From Acidobacteriota bacterium (GTDB taxonomy: Bacteria > Acidobacteriota > Vicinamibacteria > Vicinamibacterales > 2-12-FULL-66-21): a stretch of DNA of 64,000 bases. The stretch spans positions 124,001-188,000 of the forward strand of contig QHWT01000043.1 in assembly GCA_003222675.1 (NCBI GenBank), in the 5' to 3' direction. The position numbers and the translations under genes were made by a program. Below, one piece after another: positions 1 through 8,644 of the stretch. Position 1 is the stretch's first letter. The number at the start of each line of letters is the position of its first letter. The notes under the pieces were generated by a model. The model made no database searches. It was not told the DNA's origin and saw only the letters and a list, made by a program, of their open reading frames with translations.

Positions 1-416
1 GACTCTGCTACGAAGCCCTCAACGACGCCGACCAGGCGATCGTGCACTATCGCGAGGCGATTCGCCTGAACCGCGAGGCACAGACGAAGTCACCGTGGCC
101 GCCAACGAATCTCGGCATCCTGCTCGGTCAACGCGGGGCGCTCGAGGAAGCCGGCGCGCTGTTGCGTGAAGCGCTTGGCTACGACGACAACTTCGCGAAC
201 GCGCACTACCAACTGGGGAAACTTCTGGAGCAGCAAGGGCAGACCGAGCAGGCAATAGCGGCGCTCAAGCGCGCCGTCGCGCTCGATCCGACCTACCCGG
301 AGCCTCATTACGTCCTCGCGCGCATCTATCGCCGCCTGGGTCAGACGGCGCAAGCCGATGAAGCGCTCGCGACGTTCTTACGTCTTCGCGCGGCGCGCGA
401 TGAGAAGCCGCGATGA
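1..416 (+). CDS. TPR-repeat protein, 5' end outside the window
   Basis: The frame is open from base 3 and ends at TGA 414-416, so the start lies upstream of the window. About 137 residues are visible and consist of tetratricopeptide helix pairs with the usual small/aromatic spacing (for example HYQLGKLLEQQGQTEQA, then HYVLARIYRRLGQ). TPRs are protein-binding scaffolds, and no catalytic domain is seen. The stop overlaps the ATG of the next TPR gene by 4 bases (ATGA), which implies translational coupling with the two TPR proteins and the CRTAC1-like protein downstream. Partner and substrate cannot be told from sequence. Confidence 0.85.
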   Translation, partial: LCYEALNDADQAIVHYREAIRLNREAQTKSPWPPTNLGILLGQRGALEEAGALLREALGYDDNFANAHYQLGKLLEQQGQTEQAIAALKRAVALDPTYPEPHYVLARIYRRLGQTAQADEALATFLRLRAARDEKPR

Positions 417-1984
417 GCGCCGTATCGCTTCACAGCATTTTCGTGGTCGCGGCCGCGCTGTTATTCGGACAGCCGCCCTCCGACGTCCGCGCGCCTCGAG
501 TCCCTGCGCAACTGGTGGAAGAACTCACGGCCTTGCTGGATTCAGGTGAACTGACGCCTGCCAAGGCGCGGGTGGAGCAGGCGCTTCGGCGATATCCGTC
601 CGATGCAACCCTGCACAACATCGCCGGTGCCATCGAAGCGCAGCAGGGCGCGTACGGAGCGGCCGAACGTCATTTCCGCTTGGCGATGCACGCGCAGCCG
701 CGTATGGCGCCCGCATACCTCAACCTTGGGCGGCTCTATCAGGAGCACGCGCGAGAGGATGCCGCCGCGCTGCCGAAGGCGCTGGCCGTTTACCGGGAGC
801 TGTTGCGGTTTGATCCTGCGAATGCCGAAGGCCTGTATCAGGCGGCCTACGTGGCTGCCTGCACCAGCGATTGGGAAGCATCACGCGCGCTCCTCGAACG
901 GCTGCCTGACGCGTCGCGATCCGGACCCCAGGCACTCGCACTGCTCGCAATTGATCTCGCGGCTCTCGGGGATCGTGCTCGCGCCGCGCAGGTCGCTGCC
1001 AGGCTGCTCGCACATCCCGGCTTGACGGACGAGGACGTGCGCGCGGTCATCGGTCGCACGACAGACGATGATCTCGTGGAGCGGCTGCTGACGGGCCTCG
1101 ATGAACGTGGGCTCGCGTCAGCGGACTCCCTTCGTCAGCTCGGCCTGCTCGAAACGCGCCGCGAGCGATTCGATCGCGCACGCGACCTGCTGGAACGCGC
1201 GATGAGGGCTGCGGCAGGCGCGACGGCGCCGCTGCTGCTCGATCTGGCCCGGGCAGCATACAAGCAGAAGGATTTCCAGGGCGCCCTGGGTTACCTGGCG
1301 CACGCTCGTGAGCTGGAGCCGCAGAATGCGGAGGTTCATTTCTTTTTTGGCATCGCCTGCGTCGAGCTCAATCTTGGGAGCGAAGCGTACGACGCACTGA
1401 AGAAAGCCGTTACGTTGGCGCCCGACAACGCATCCGTCAACTACGCGATGGGAGCGGTTGCGATCCATCGCCATGAACCATCCGAGGCCCTGCCGTACTT
1501 CGAGGCGTACGTCCGCCTCAGGCCCGAGGACCCACGCGGCCGGTTCGCTCTCGGCGCCGCGCGCTTTTATAGCAACGAGCTCGACGCCGCTCGCGCCGAT
1601 CTCGATCGGGCTGCGCGGTTCGCCGAAACGGCCGCCGGTGCGCACTACTTTCTCGCAAAGATCGCGCGGCAGCTGAACGAGTACGAGAAGGCCCGCGAGG
1701 AAATCGATCAGGCGTTGAAGGCGGACCCGGAGTATGCGGACGCGTGGTCGGAGCTGGGTTACCTGCAGACGCGAAGCGGTGAGTACCAAGCGGCGGACCA
1801 ATCGCTCATGAAGGCCATCGCCAGAGACCCGGGCAACTATGCCGCTGCCGTGAATCTGGCGGCGCTCTACGCGCGCACCCGAGATCCACGCCGTGAAGAG
1901 CAGGCGGCACGGCTCGCGGCGCTGCAGGAAAAACGATCGCTTGCCGCCCAGGAGTTTCTCCGGATCATTCAGGTGGTGCAGTAA
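413..1984 (+). CDS. secreted TPR-repeat protein (523 aa)
   Basis: The start ATG at 413 overlaps the preceding stop. The N-terminus has a hydrophobic stretch (FVVAAALLFGQ) that looks like a short signal peptide, so periplasmic or exported location is likely. From about residue 45 to the end the protein is a series of TPR units, including a well-formed block from about 285 to 500 (AEVHFFFGIACVELNLGSEA is typical). The middle part, around residues 140-260, is less regular. Such proteins usually hold multiprotein assemblies together. It belongs to one operon with the flanking TPR genes and the FG-GAP protein. No enzyme motif was found. Confidence 0.85.
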   Translation: MSAVSLHSIFVVAAALLFGQPPSDVRAPRVPAQLVEELTALLDSGELTPAKARVEQALRRYPSDATLHNIAGAIEAQQGAYGAAERHFRLAMHAQPRMAPAYLNLGRLYQEHAREDAAALPKALAVYRELLRFDPANAEGLYQAAYVAACTSDWEASRALLERLPDASRSGPQALALLAIDLAALGDRARAAQVAARLLAHPGLTDEDVRAVIGRTTDDDLVERLLTGLDERGLASADSLRQLGLLETRRERFDRARDLLERAMRAAAGATAPLLLDLARAAYKQKDFQGALGYLAHARELEPQNAEVHFFFGIACVELNLGSEAYDALKKAVTLAPDNASVNYAMGAVAIHRHEPSEALPYFEAYVRLRPEDPRGRFALGAARFYSNELDAARADLDRAARFAETAAGAHYFLAKIARQLNEYEKAREEIDQALKADPEYADAWSELGYLQTRSGEYQAADQSLMKAIARDPGNYAAAVNLAALYARTRDPRREEQAARLAALQEKRSLAAQEFLRIIQVVQ

Positions 1985-1986
1985 AC

Positions 1987-2928
1987 ATGATGGCTGGCTC
2001 CTGCAGCGTCCTGTGCAGCGTTGTCCTTGCGATCGCGTTGTCGATGAACGGTGCGGATACCGGGCTGAGCGACGCCTTCAAGGCGCTCTACGCGGGCGAT
2101 CCCGATCTGGCGCTGCGACTCTCGTCCGAGTACCTGAAGGGGCATTCGACCGATATCAACGGTCTGGTGCTGGCGGCGCGCGCGCAGATCGCGCGCGACG
2201 ACTATGAGGCTGCGTACGATATCCTTCGCAAGGCGCTCGCCGTGGACGCTCGGAATCCCGACGTCCTGTATTTCCTCGGAATCGTCTCCGGTCAGCTGGC
2301 GACGCGCGCATTCGATAGGCTGGGTGAGCTGGCGCCTGACGGCGCGCGCGTCCATCAGCTCCTCGCGCAATCGTTGAAACTGCAGGACAAGCCTGTCGAA
2401 GCCGTCGCCGAGTACGAGCTCGCGTTGAAGGCGAACCCCAATTCGCTGGACGCGCTGCTGGAGTTCGCCGAGCTTCGCCGCGAAGAATCCAATTGTGACG
2501 AAGCGTCGGCGCTCTACGAGCGCGCCGAGCGCGTGAAGCCGACCTATGAAGGAGCGTTCGGTCTTGGCGTCTGTCTCGCGAGGCAGTTCGATCATGCGCG
2601 CGCAGTCGAACAGTTTCGTCAGGCGTTGAAGCATGATTCGCAATCGGCGCCTGCATACTTCGAGCTTGGCAGCTCGCTCTTGCGACTGCGCGACGCTGCC
2701 GCGGCCGCCGGCGCACTCGAACACGCCGTGCGAATCGAGCCTCGAATGCGTCAGGCGTACTATGTCCTCGGCCGCGCATATCAGGCGATGGGTCTGGCCT
2801 CGCGTGCGCAGCAGGCGTTTGCGCGCGCCGACGCGCTCGCGCGAGCCGAGCGTGAAGGGGACATCAAGGTGCTCGGGGCTCACCCTGCACCGCGGCGCGG
2901 GCCGGTGCCGCCGAAGATTCCGCAATGA
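1987..2928 (+). CDS. secreted TPR-repeat protein (313 aa)
   Basis: The gene starts 2 bases after the preceding stop and overlaps the next ATG by 4 bases. Residues 1-24 form a probable signal peptide (CSVLCSVVLAIALSMNG). The rest carries about seven TPR-like helix pairs, with the clearest at residues 60-95 and 215-290 (APAYFELGSSLLRLRDA). The C-terminal tail is Pro/Arg rich. Three consecutive TPR proteins followed by a CRTAC1-type protein suggest one extracytoplasmic complex, but that function is inferred from arrangement only. Confidence 0.85.
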   Translation: MMAGSCSVLCSVVLAIALSMNGADTGLSDAFKALYAGDPDLALRLSSEYLKGHSTDINGLVLAARAQIARDDYEAAYDILRKALAVDARNPDVLYFLGIVSGQLATRAFDRLGELAPDGARVHQLLAQSLKLQDKPVEAVAEYELALKANPNSLDALLEFAELRREESNCDEASALYERAERVKPTYEGAFGLGVCLARQFDHARAVEQFRQALKHDSQSAPAYFELGSSLLRLRDAAAAAGALEHAVRIEPRMRQAYYVLGRAYQAMGLASRAQQAFARADALARAEREGDIKVLGAHPAPRRGPVPPKIPQ

Positions 2929-4766
2929 GTGCTCGCGCCCTCATTGGCTGTAGCGTCGCTTGCGCTTCGCTCTTCGCGGCGCAGGAGATTCCGACGAAGC
3001 GTCTGCAGCCGGCGTCACCACACGCTACGGCCGGTGTGACGTATCGCGACGTCACGAACCTCGCCGGATTATCCAGCTTCAAACACGTCTCTGGAACGCC
3101 GGAGAAGAACTACATCATCGAAGCAACGGGCTCTGGCGTGGCGCTCTGGGATTTCGATAACGACGGACTCGTCGATATCTATCTGGTCAATGGCTCGACC
3201 ATCGATCGCCTCCAGCGCGGCGACCCGGCGCCGGCCGCGGCGCTCTTCCGGAACAACGGGAATGGCACCTTCACCGACGTTACGATCGAGCGCGGGGTGG
3301 CGAACGAGCGATGGGGCCAGGGTGTCTGTGTCGGCGACTTCGACAACGACGGATTCGAGGATCTGTTCGTCACGAACTTCGGGAAGAACCGCTTGTATCG
3401 CAACGATGGCGGCCGTCGGTTCACCGACATCGCCGAGACCGCGCACGTCGCTGACGACAGCTGGTCTACTGGTTGCGCATTCGGCGACTACGACGGTGAT
3501 GGTTGGCTGGACCTCTTTGTCGCCGGCTACGTCAGCCTCGACCTCAAGCATCTGCCACCGCCGGCCAATCCTGAAGCGGCGGGCCCCGCGAACACGTCAT
3601 CCGAACCGAACCGCGCCTCGCCGGAAAGCGGCTCGCGCATGGGGGCGTCGTATTCACCGGGCGCATCGCGGTGCACGTATCGCAGCGAACGCGTCATGTG
3701 CGGTCCGCGCGGCCTGAAGGGCGCACCAGATCATCTCTATCGAAACAATCGTGACGGCACGTTCACCGACGTCAGCGGTGAAGCCGGCGTCGCCGATCGC
3801 AACGGGCTGTATGGTTTCGGCGTCGCGTGGTTCGACATGGACGATGACGGGCGGCTGGATCTCTTTGTCGCGAACGACTCCGGGCCGAATTATCTCTATC
3901 GCAATCTCGGGTCCGGTCGTTTCGAAGACGTGAGTTATCCGTCAGGTGCGGCGCTCGACGCGCAAGGCCGGGAACAGGCGCACATGGGTGTCGCGGTGGG
4001 CGACTACGACAATGACGGGCGCGACGATCTGCACGTCACGAATTTCGCCAACGACTTCAACGTCCTGTATCACAACGACGACGGCCGCAGCTTCAGCGAT
4101 GTGACAGCGCCGCTCGGCCTGACGCTGCCCACCATGCCGTTTCTCGGCTGGGGAACCGATTTCGTGGACTACGACAACGACGGCTGGCTCGACTTGCTCG
4201 TGGTGAACGGACACGTGTATCCCGCGGCGGACCGGCTGGCGTGGAACACGTCGTACGCGCAGCGCGCGCTGCTGTTTCGCAATCTCGCGGGGAAGCGGTT
4301 CGAGGATCTCGGCGCCGCTGCGGGTGAGGTCCTCGCGACGCCGCGCGCGTCGAGAGGATCCGCGGTCGGCGACATCGATAACGACGGCGGGATCGACATT
4401 GTCATCAACAACCTCGACGATCGGCCGACGCTTGCCAGGAACGATGGCGGTGCGAAGGGCGGACACTGGCTCACCATCGCGCTCAAAGGAGATCCGGCGC
4501 GCCGGTGTCCGCGCGACGCGATCGGCTCCGTCGTGTTCGTGACGGCTGGCGGCGTGAGGCGTCGGGCAGAGGTCGCCAGCGGCCGCGGCCAGATGTCGCA
4601 GTCGGACCTGCGCGTTCACTTCGGTCTCGGCGCCGAGACAACCGTGCCGAATCTGCAGGTGCGATGGGCGAACGGACCCACCGTCACCTACAAGATGGAC
4701 CGTATCGATGCGATCGTCACGATCGACCAGGCGAGTGGCGCGGTCACGAAGGGAACGACCAGATAG
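2925..4766 (+). CDS. CRTAC1-like FG-GAP/VCBS repeat protein with ASPIC/UnbV C-terminal domain
   Basis: This 613-residue protein has a signal-peptide-like N-terminus (LIGCSVACASLFAAQ) and seven or so calcium-binding FG-GAP/VCBS loops of the form D-x-D-N/G-D-G (DFDNDGLVDIYLVN, DYDGDGWLDLFVAG, DMDDDGRLDLFVAN, DYDNDGWLDLLVVN, DIDNDGGIDIVINN). These fold as beta-propeller blades in integrins and relatives. Residues about 520-590 match the ASPIC/UnbV domain (IGSVVFVTAGGVRRRAEVAS, then FGLGAETTV). A Cys-containing, Ser/Pro-rich insertion at about 205-255 separates blades. In Acidobacteria and Planctomycetes such proteins commonly sit beside TPR proteins. Exported location is likely; ligand unknown. 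Confidence 0.92.
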   Translation: MSARALIGCSVACASLFAAQEIPTKRLQPASPHATAGVTYRDVTNLAGLSSFKHVSGTPEKNYIIEATGSGVALWDFDNDGLVDIYLVNGSTIDRLQRGDPAPAAALFRNNGNGTFTDVTIERGVANERWGQGVCVGDFDNDGFEDLFVTNFGKNRLYRNDGGRRFTDIAETAHVADDSWSTGCAFGDYDGDGWLDLFVAGYVSLDLKHLPPPANPEAAGPANTSSEPNRASPESGSRMGASYSPGASRCTYRSERVMCGPRGLKGAPDHLYRNNRDGTFTDVSGEAGVADRNGLYGFGVAWFDMDDDGRLDLFVANDSGPNYLYRNLGSGRFEDVSYPSGAALDAQGREQAHMGVAVGDYDNDGRDDLHVTNFANDFNVLYHNDDGRSFSDVTAPLGLTLPTMPFLGWGTDFVDYDNDGWLDLLVVNGHVYPAADRLAWNTSYAQRALLFRNLAGKRFEDLGAAAGEVLATPRASRGSAVGDIDNDGGIDIVINNLDDRPTLARNDGGAKGGHWLTIALKGDPARRCPRDAIGSVVFVTAGGVRRRAEVASGRGQMSQSDLRVHFGLGAETTVPNLQVRWANGPTVTYKMDRIDAIVTIDQASGAVTKGTTR

Positions 4767-4795
4767 TGCGTGCAGATTCCTGTTAGCATAGCGGC

Positions 4796-5938
4796 GTGTC
4801 CCGGCACGACGACAAGGACGAAATCGATCAACTGATCGCCGAGCTGCACGCCTCCGCGGCGCCCGTGACGCCGGCCGCGGGGGACACGGGACGCATCGAA
4901 CGATGGCTGCGGATCCTCGTCGACGCGCGGGGCAGCGACCTGCTGCTGGTGCCGGGCGCGCCGCCGACGCTGCGCGTCGAGAATCGCGTGCGTCCGCTGG
5001 CCGAAGGGCCGCTCGACGGCGTCGATGTCGAGGAGGCGGTGCTGCCGGCGCTGCCGCCGCATGCGCGGAGGATGTACCGGCAGTCCTTGATCGCGGACGG
5101 CTCGTTTCGCGTGCAGGGACTCGGTCGCTTCCGCATCAACCTGCATCATGAGCGCGGTCGCGCCGCCGCCGCAATCCGCGCGCTGCCCACGAGAGTACCG
5201 CTGTTGTCGGCGCTGGGTCTTCCGCCCAGCGTTGCGCTGCTTGCCGAGTTGCGTCGCGGGCTGGTGCTGGTTGGTGGGCCAACAGGTTCAGGCAAGACGA
5301 CGACGCTCGCGGCGCTCGTGCACGAGATCAACCGTCACGAGGCCAGGCACGTCGTGACGATCGAGGATCCGATCGAATACGAGCACGGCCACGAGGGATC
5401 GATCGTCGAACAGGTGGAGATCGGCGTCGACGCGTCGGACTTTCCCACCGCGCTCCGCGCCGCGCTGCGGCAGGCGCCCGACGTGCTCGTCGTCGGCGAG
5501 ATGCGCGATCCTGAAACGATGCGCATTGCGCTTGCGGCGGCGGAGACGGGTCACCTCGTCTTGTCGACGGTGCACACGACCGACGCGGCGTCCACAGTCG
5601 GGCGCATCAGCGATTCTTTTCCGTCCGAGCGCCAGAACACGATCCGGCAGGAACTGTCGATGGCGCTCGCGGCAGTGATGACGCAGACGCTCATCCCGCG
5701 CATCGGCGGCGGCCTCGCAGCCGCGGTGGAGTTGCTGATCGTCGGGTACGGCGCGCGTCAACACGTCCGCAGGAACGCGCTGCAGCACCTGCACCAGGAG
5801 ATCACGATCACGCGCAAGCACGGCTCCATCACGCTCGAGGAATCGCTCGCGCAGCTCGTGAAGAGCGGCACGATCGAGAGGCAGGACGCGCTCGCGCGCG
5901 CGGCGCACGTCGAGGAGATGGAGAAGCTACTCGCATAA
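4796..5938 (+). CDS. PilT-like secretion/retraction ATPase
   Basis: The product is a 380-residue hexameric-type ATPase of the GspE/PilT family, starting at GTG 4796. The order is an N-terminal PAS-like region (residues about 35-130), Walker A GPTGSGKTTT, an Asp-box IEDPIEYEH, Walker B APDVLVVGEMRDPETM and a His-box HLVLSTVHTTDA. The length and the C-terminal region (QEITITRKHGSITLEESLA) fit PilT/PilU, which power pilus retraction, better than PilB. No pilin or other pilus gene is in the window, so assignment to twitching motility is by family. The gene starts 29 bases after the CRTAC1-like gene and may share its transcript. Confidence 0.88.
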   Translation: MSRHDDKDEIDQLIAELHASAAPVTPAAGDTGRIERWLRILVDARGSDLLLVPGAPPTLRVENRVRPLAEGPLDGVDVEEAVLPALPPHARRMYRQSLIADGSFRVQGLGRFRINLHHERGRAAAAIRALPTRVPLLSALGLPPSVALLAELRRGLVLVGGPTGSGKTTTLAALVHEINRHEARHVVTIEDPIEYEHGHEGSIVEQVEIGVDASDFPTALRAALRQAPDVLVVGEMRDPETMRIALAAAETGHLVLSTVHTTDAASTVGRISDSFPSERQNTIRQELSMALAAVMTQTLIPRIGGGLAAAVELLIVGYGARQHVRRNALQHLHQEITITRKHGSITLEESLAQLVKSGTIERQDALARAAHVEEMEKLLA

Positions 5939-6032
5939 GCTCAGCCAACGGATTCGCTCGCTCACGGCATGGAAGATGCTTTGATTCTGTCCGACAACAG
6001 TGTGTCTGGCAGCTTTCGGCAGGAGGAAACTC

Positions 6033-6425
6033 ATGCACGTGTTTCGGCGAATTCTCGGCACCACGCTCGCGCTCTTGTTGTGCGCGCCGGCAGCCTGGGC
6101 GCAGCAGACCCATGTGATCAGCGCGTCTGCGCTCGATCAGGCGGTTCAGCAGCGCGTCGGTCAGGATCAGGCGGATCGCGATGCCATCCGCAACTTCCTC
6201 CACCGTTCCGAAGTGAAGGAGGTGGCATCGAAGGCCGGCCTCTCGCTCCAGAAGGCCGAAGCGGCGGTGTCGACACTGCAGGGGGACGACCTGCGGCGGA
6301 TCGCAGCGCAGGCCCGCACGGCAGACCAGCAGTTCGCCGGCGGCGCCACGACGATCGTCATCACCACGACGACCATCATCATCATTCTGCTCGTGGTCCT
6401 GCTCATCGTCGTCATCGCGAAGTGA
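6033..6425 (+). CDS. PA2779-like small membrane protein
   Basis: The start ATG 6033 was chosen because AGGAGG lies 9 bases upstream and the protein then begins with a clean signal peptide (MHVFRRILGTTLALLLCAPA). The mature part holds a helical segment ending in a Thr/Ile/Val-rich transmembrane helix at the very C-terminus (IIIILLVVLLIVVIAK). This architecture, with an adjacent C39-like peptidase gene, matches the PA2779/PA2778 pair known from Pseudomonas, whose function is not settled. The stop overlaps the peptidase start by 4 bases, so the two proteins are probably made together. Confidence 0.8.
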   Translation: MHVFRRILGTTLALLLCAPAAWAQQTHVISASALDQAVQQRVGQDQADRDAIRNFLHRSEVKEVASKAGLSLQKAEAAVSTLQGDDLRRIAAQARTADQQFAGGATTIVITTTTIIIILLVVLLIVVIAK

Positions 6426-8452
6426 CGCGGTCGGCGTCTCGCGGCTGGATTCTGGCGCTGGCGGTGCTGTCTGTGAGCACCGCCGGCACTCTGGCATCCG
6501 CGCAATCGGCGGCCGTCCAGCGGCCGCTGCTCGACGTTCCCTATCTCCCGCAAACCGAAGCACTGTGTGGCGGCGCCGCGGCGGCTATGGTCATGCGCTA
6601 TTGGGGCGCGCGCGACATCTATGCCGACGCCTTCGCTTCGCTTGTCGAACGTGCCGCGAAGGGAATTCGTGCGGCATCGCTCGTCTCGGCGCTCGAGGAG
6701 CGAACGTGGACCGCAATTGCAGGGCCGGGAGATGCGATGCGTGCGCAGCAGCAACTCGACCGCGGCCGGCCGGTGATCGCGTTACTCGAAGACAGGCCCG
6801 GAACCTTTCACTATGTCGTCGTTGTCGGCTGGGCACGCGGCAAGGTCATCGTGCACGATCCCGCGCGTGCCCCGTTTCGTGTGCTGGACGAAGCGGCGTT
6901 CGATCGCGCGTGGCAGCAGTCCGATCGATGGATGCTCGTGGCCTTGCCACCGGCAGCAATGATCGCCGCTGCGCCTGACGCCCACGGTGTCGCTACGGCG
7001 ACGAATGTCGCCAGCGGGCCGTGCGCGGGACTCATCGATGAAGGCGTGCGGCTCGCGAACGCGGGTGATCGGGAGTCGGCGCGCCGCGCGCTGCAGGCTG
7101 CGGGCGAGAGCTGCCCGACTTCGGCCGCGCCGTGGCGTGAACTCGCCGGACTCGATGCGCTCGACGGCAAATGGGCCGATGCCGAGACGAATGCTCAGCG
7201 CGCGGTCGCAGAAGATCCGCGCGACGAGCACTCCTGGCGCGTCATCGCCACCTCGCGCTATATGCGACACGATGATCTCGGCGCACTCGAAGCGTGGAAC
7301 GCCGTGGGAGAGCCTTCGGTCGATCTGGTGGACGTGAAGGGGCTCGAGCGCACGCGCTACGGCGTGATCGCGGAGGCGATCGATGCAGCGCCGCGCACGG
7401 TGCTGACGCCAGGACGTCTGCGTCGCGCCGCGAAACGGGCGAGCGACATTCCTGCGCTGGCCGTCGCGCGGGTCGGGTTTCACCCGCTGGAGAACGGTCG
7501 GGCGCAGATCGACGCCGCGGTTGTCGAACGGCCCGCCGCACCGCTGCAGCCCGCCGCGTGGATCGGCATGGGATTTGGCCTCGCGATCGACCGGGAAGTG
7601 TCGACGTCATTTGCGAGCGTGACGGGGGGCGGCGAGCTGATCACTGCGTCGTGGCGCTGGTGGGAGCACCGGCCGCGGGTGGCGTTCTCGATTGCAGCCC
7701 CTGCGCCCCAAGCTCTGGGTGGAGGCGTGTGGCGCGTCGATGCGTCGCGCGAGACGGAGACAGTTGGCCCGCTGGCGATCGGCGAAACGCGATCGCGCGC
7801 GGGCCTGACCATCGCCAACTGGCTGACGTCCCGCGTCCGCGCGGAAGGATCCATTGGCATCGAACGTTTCGGTCCCGTCGCCAACAAGATGGCCGCACTT
7901 TCCGCGGCGGTCGAACTGTGGCCGGTGAGCGATCGACTCGCGATCGACGCGCGCGGGGGCGCGTGGCTCGGTGCGGCTGATGGCGATCGCTTCGGCACGG
8001 CGAGTGTCTCGGCGCATTGGCTGTCGTCCGCGGCAAACACCGGATCCGTCGTCCTCTCTCGCGCCGGCGTGCAGCTGGCCTCCGGCCATGCGCCCGCGTT
8101 GCTGTGGCCCGGCGCCGATACGGGTCACGCGCGCGACGTGCTCCTGCGGGCGCACCCTCTGCTCGACGACGGTATCATTCGCCACGGTGTGTTTGGCCGT
8201 CGGTTGATGTTCGGGGGAGCTGAATGGCGCCGATGGATGCGGCCATCGCGCTGGGTCGTTCGCATCGCCCCGGCAACATTCGTCGACATCGCGCGCGCGA
8301 CGCGTGGCATTCGGTCCGGTGACGAACGCGTGCACGTGGATCCCGGCGTCGGTCTGCGTATCGCAGTGGCGGGAACGGGTGTGCTGCGGCTCGACCTCGC
8401 TCACGGACTTCGCGACGGGGTGACCGCGTTTTCCGTCGGGTTCGAGCGCTGA
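6422..8452 (+). CDS. PA2778-like C39-type cysteine peptidase with TPR and long C-terminal beta-rich region
   Basis: The start is GTG 6422 in the overlap GTGA with the preceding stop; a signal peptide follows (WILALAVLSVSTAGTLASAQ). Residues about 35-160 form a papain-like C39 domain with Cys49 (ALCGGAAAAMVMRYWG), His130 (TFHYVVVVGW) and Asp146 (VIVHDP), so the catalytic triad appears complete. Residues about 185-320 are TPR-like. The last 330 or so residues are beta-rich, alternating and aromatic, and resemble the C-terminal barrel-like part of NfrA-type proteins. PA2778 itself is much shorter, so this is an extended version. A role in processing or export of a surface polymer or protein is inference. 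Confidence 0.75.
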   Translation: MTRSASRGWILALAVLSVSTAGTLASAQSAAVQRPLLDVPYLPQTEALCGGAAAAMVMRYWGARDIYADAFASLVERAAKGIRAASLVSALEERTWTAIAGPGDAMRAQQQLDRGRPVIALLEDRPGTFHYVVVVGWARGKVIVHDPARAPFRVLDEAAFDRAWQQSDRWMLVALPPAAMIAAAPDAHGVATATNVASGPCAGLIDEGVRLANAGDRESARRALQAAGESCPTSAAPWRELAGLDALDGKWADAETNAQRAVAEDPRDEHSWRVIATSRYMRHDDLGALEAWNAVGEPSVDLVDVKGLERTRYGVIAEAIDAAPRTVLTPGRLRRAAKRASDIPALAVARVGFHPLENGRAQIDAAVVERPAAPLQPAAWIGMGFGLAIDREVSTSFASVTGGGELITASWRWWEHRPRVAFSIAAPAPQALGGGVWRVDASRETETVGPLAIGETRSRAGLTIANWLTSRVRAEGSIGIERFGPVANKMAALSAAVELWPVSDRLAIDARGGAWLGAADGDRFGTASVSAHWLSSAANTGSVVLSRAGVQLASGHAPALLWPGADTGHARDVLLRAHPLLDDGIIRHGVFGRRLMFGGAEWRRWMRPSRWVVRIAPATFVDIARATRGIRSGDERVHVDPGVGLRIAVAGTGVLRLDLAHGLRDGVTAFSVGFER

Positions 8453-8459
8453 CGGCAGT

Positions 8460-8500
8460 CGAGTGAGTGACTTGGTGATTCAGTGATTTGGTGACTGGGC
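8460..8500. repeat. 8-base-period intergenic repeat (TTGGTGA/TTCAGTGA words)
   Basis: The segment runs through GTGA words at 8-base spacing (GAGTGA, CTTGGTGA, TTCAGTGA, TTTGGTGA). It lies between the converging peptidase gene and the truncated response regulator and contains the stop codon of the latter. It belongs by appearance to the short-period intergenic repeats seen elsewhere in the window. Confidence 0.6.
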
Positions 8501-8644
8501 TGTTTGAGGGCGCGGGCGATAGCCGGCGCAAGCGACATCACTATCAACGCCGTGTTCGTCCTGCAGCAGCATTCGCAGCCGCTCGCGTGCGAGCGGCTCG
8601 TCGTCCACGATGAGGACGCGGACGTGTGGTGTCGCCATCGTCAT
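8480..8644 (-). pseudogene. truncated LytTR-type response regulator (receiver N-terminus only)
   Basis: The ATG at 8644 overlaps the stop of the LytS-type kinase by 4 bases, exactly as a partner regulator would. The first 30 residues are a typical LytR/AlgR receiver start (VRVLIVDDEPLARERLRMLL, with the acidic pair DDE). After about residue 32 the similarity stops and the frame ends after 54 codons inside an 8-base-period repeat (8460-8500). The phosphoacceptor Asp, the rest of the receiver and the whole LytTR DNA-binding domain are missing. It is a gene remnant or an assembly break; the full gene would be about 240 residues. Confidence 0.75.

Noticed and set aside
5969-6421. N-terminal extension of the C39-type peptidase into the upstream gene
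   Set aside because: The extension is Arg/His-rich out-of-frame text over the PA2779-like gene; the GTG at 6422 gives a clean signal peptide and a 4-base overlap.
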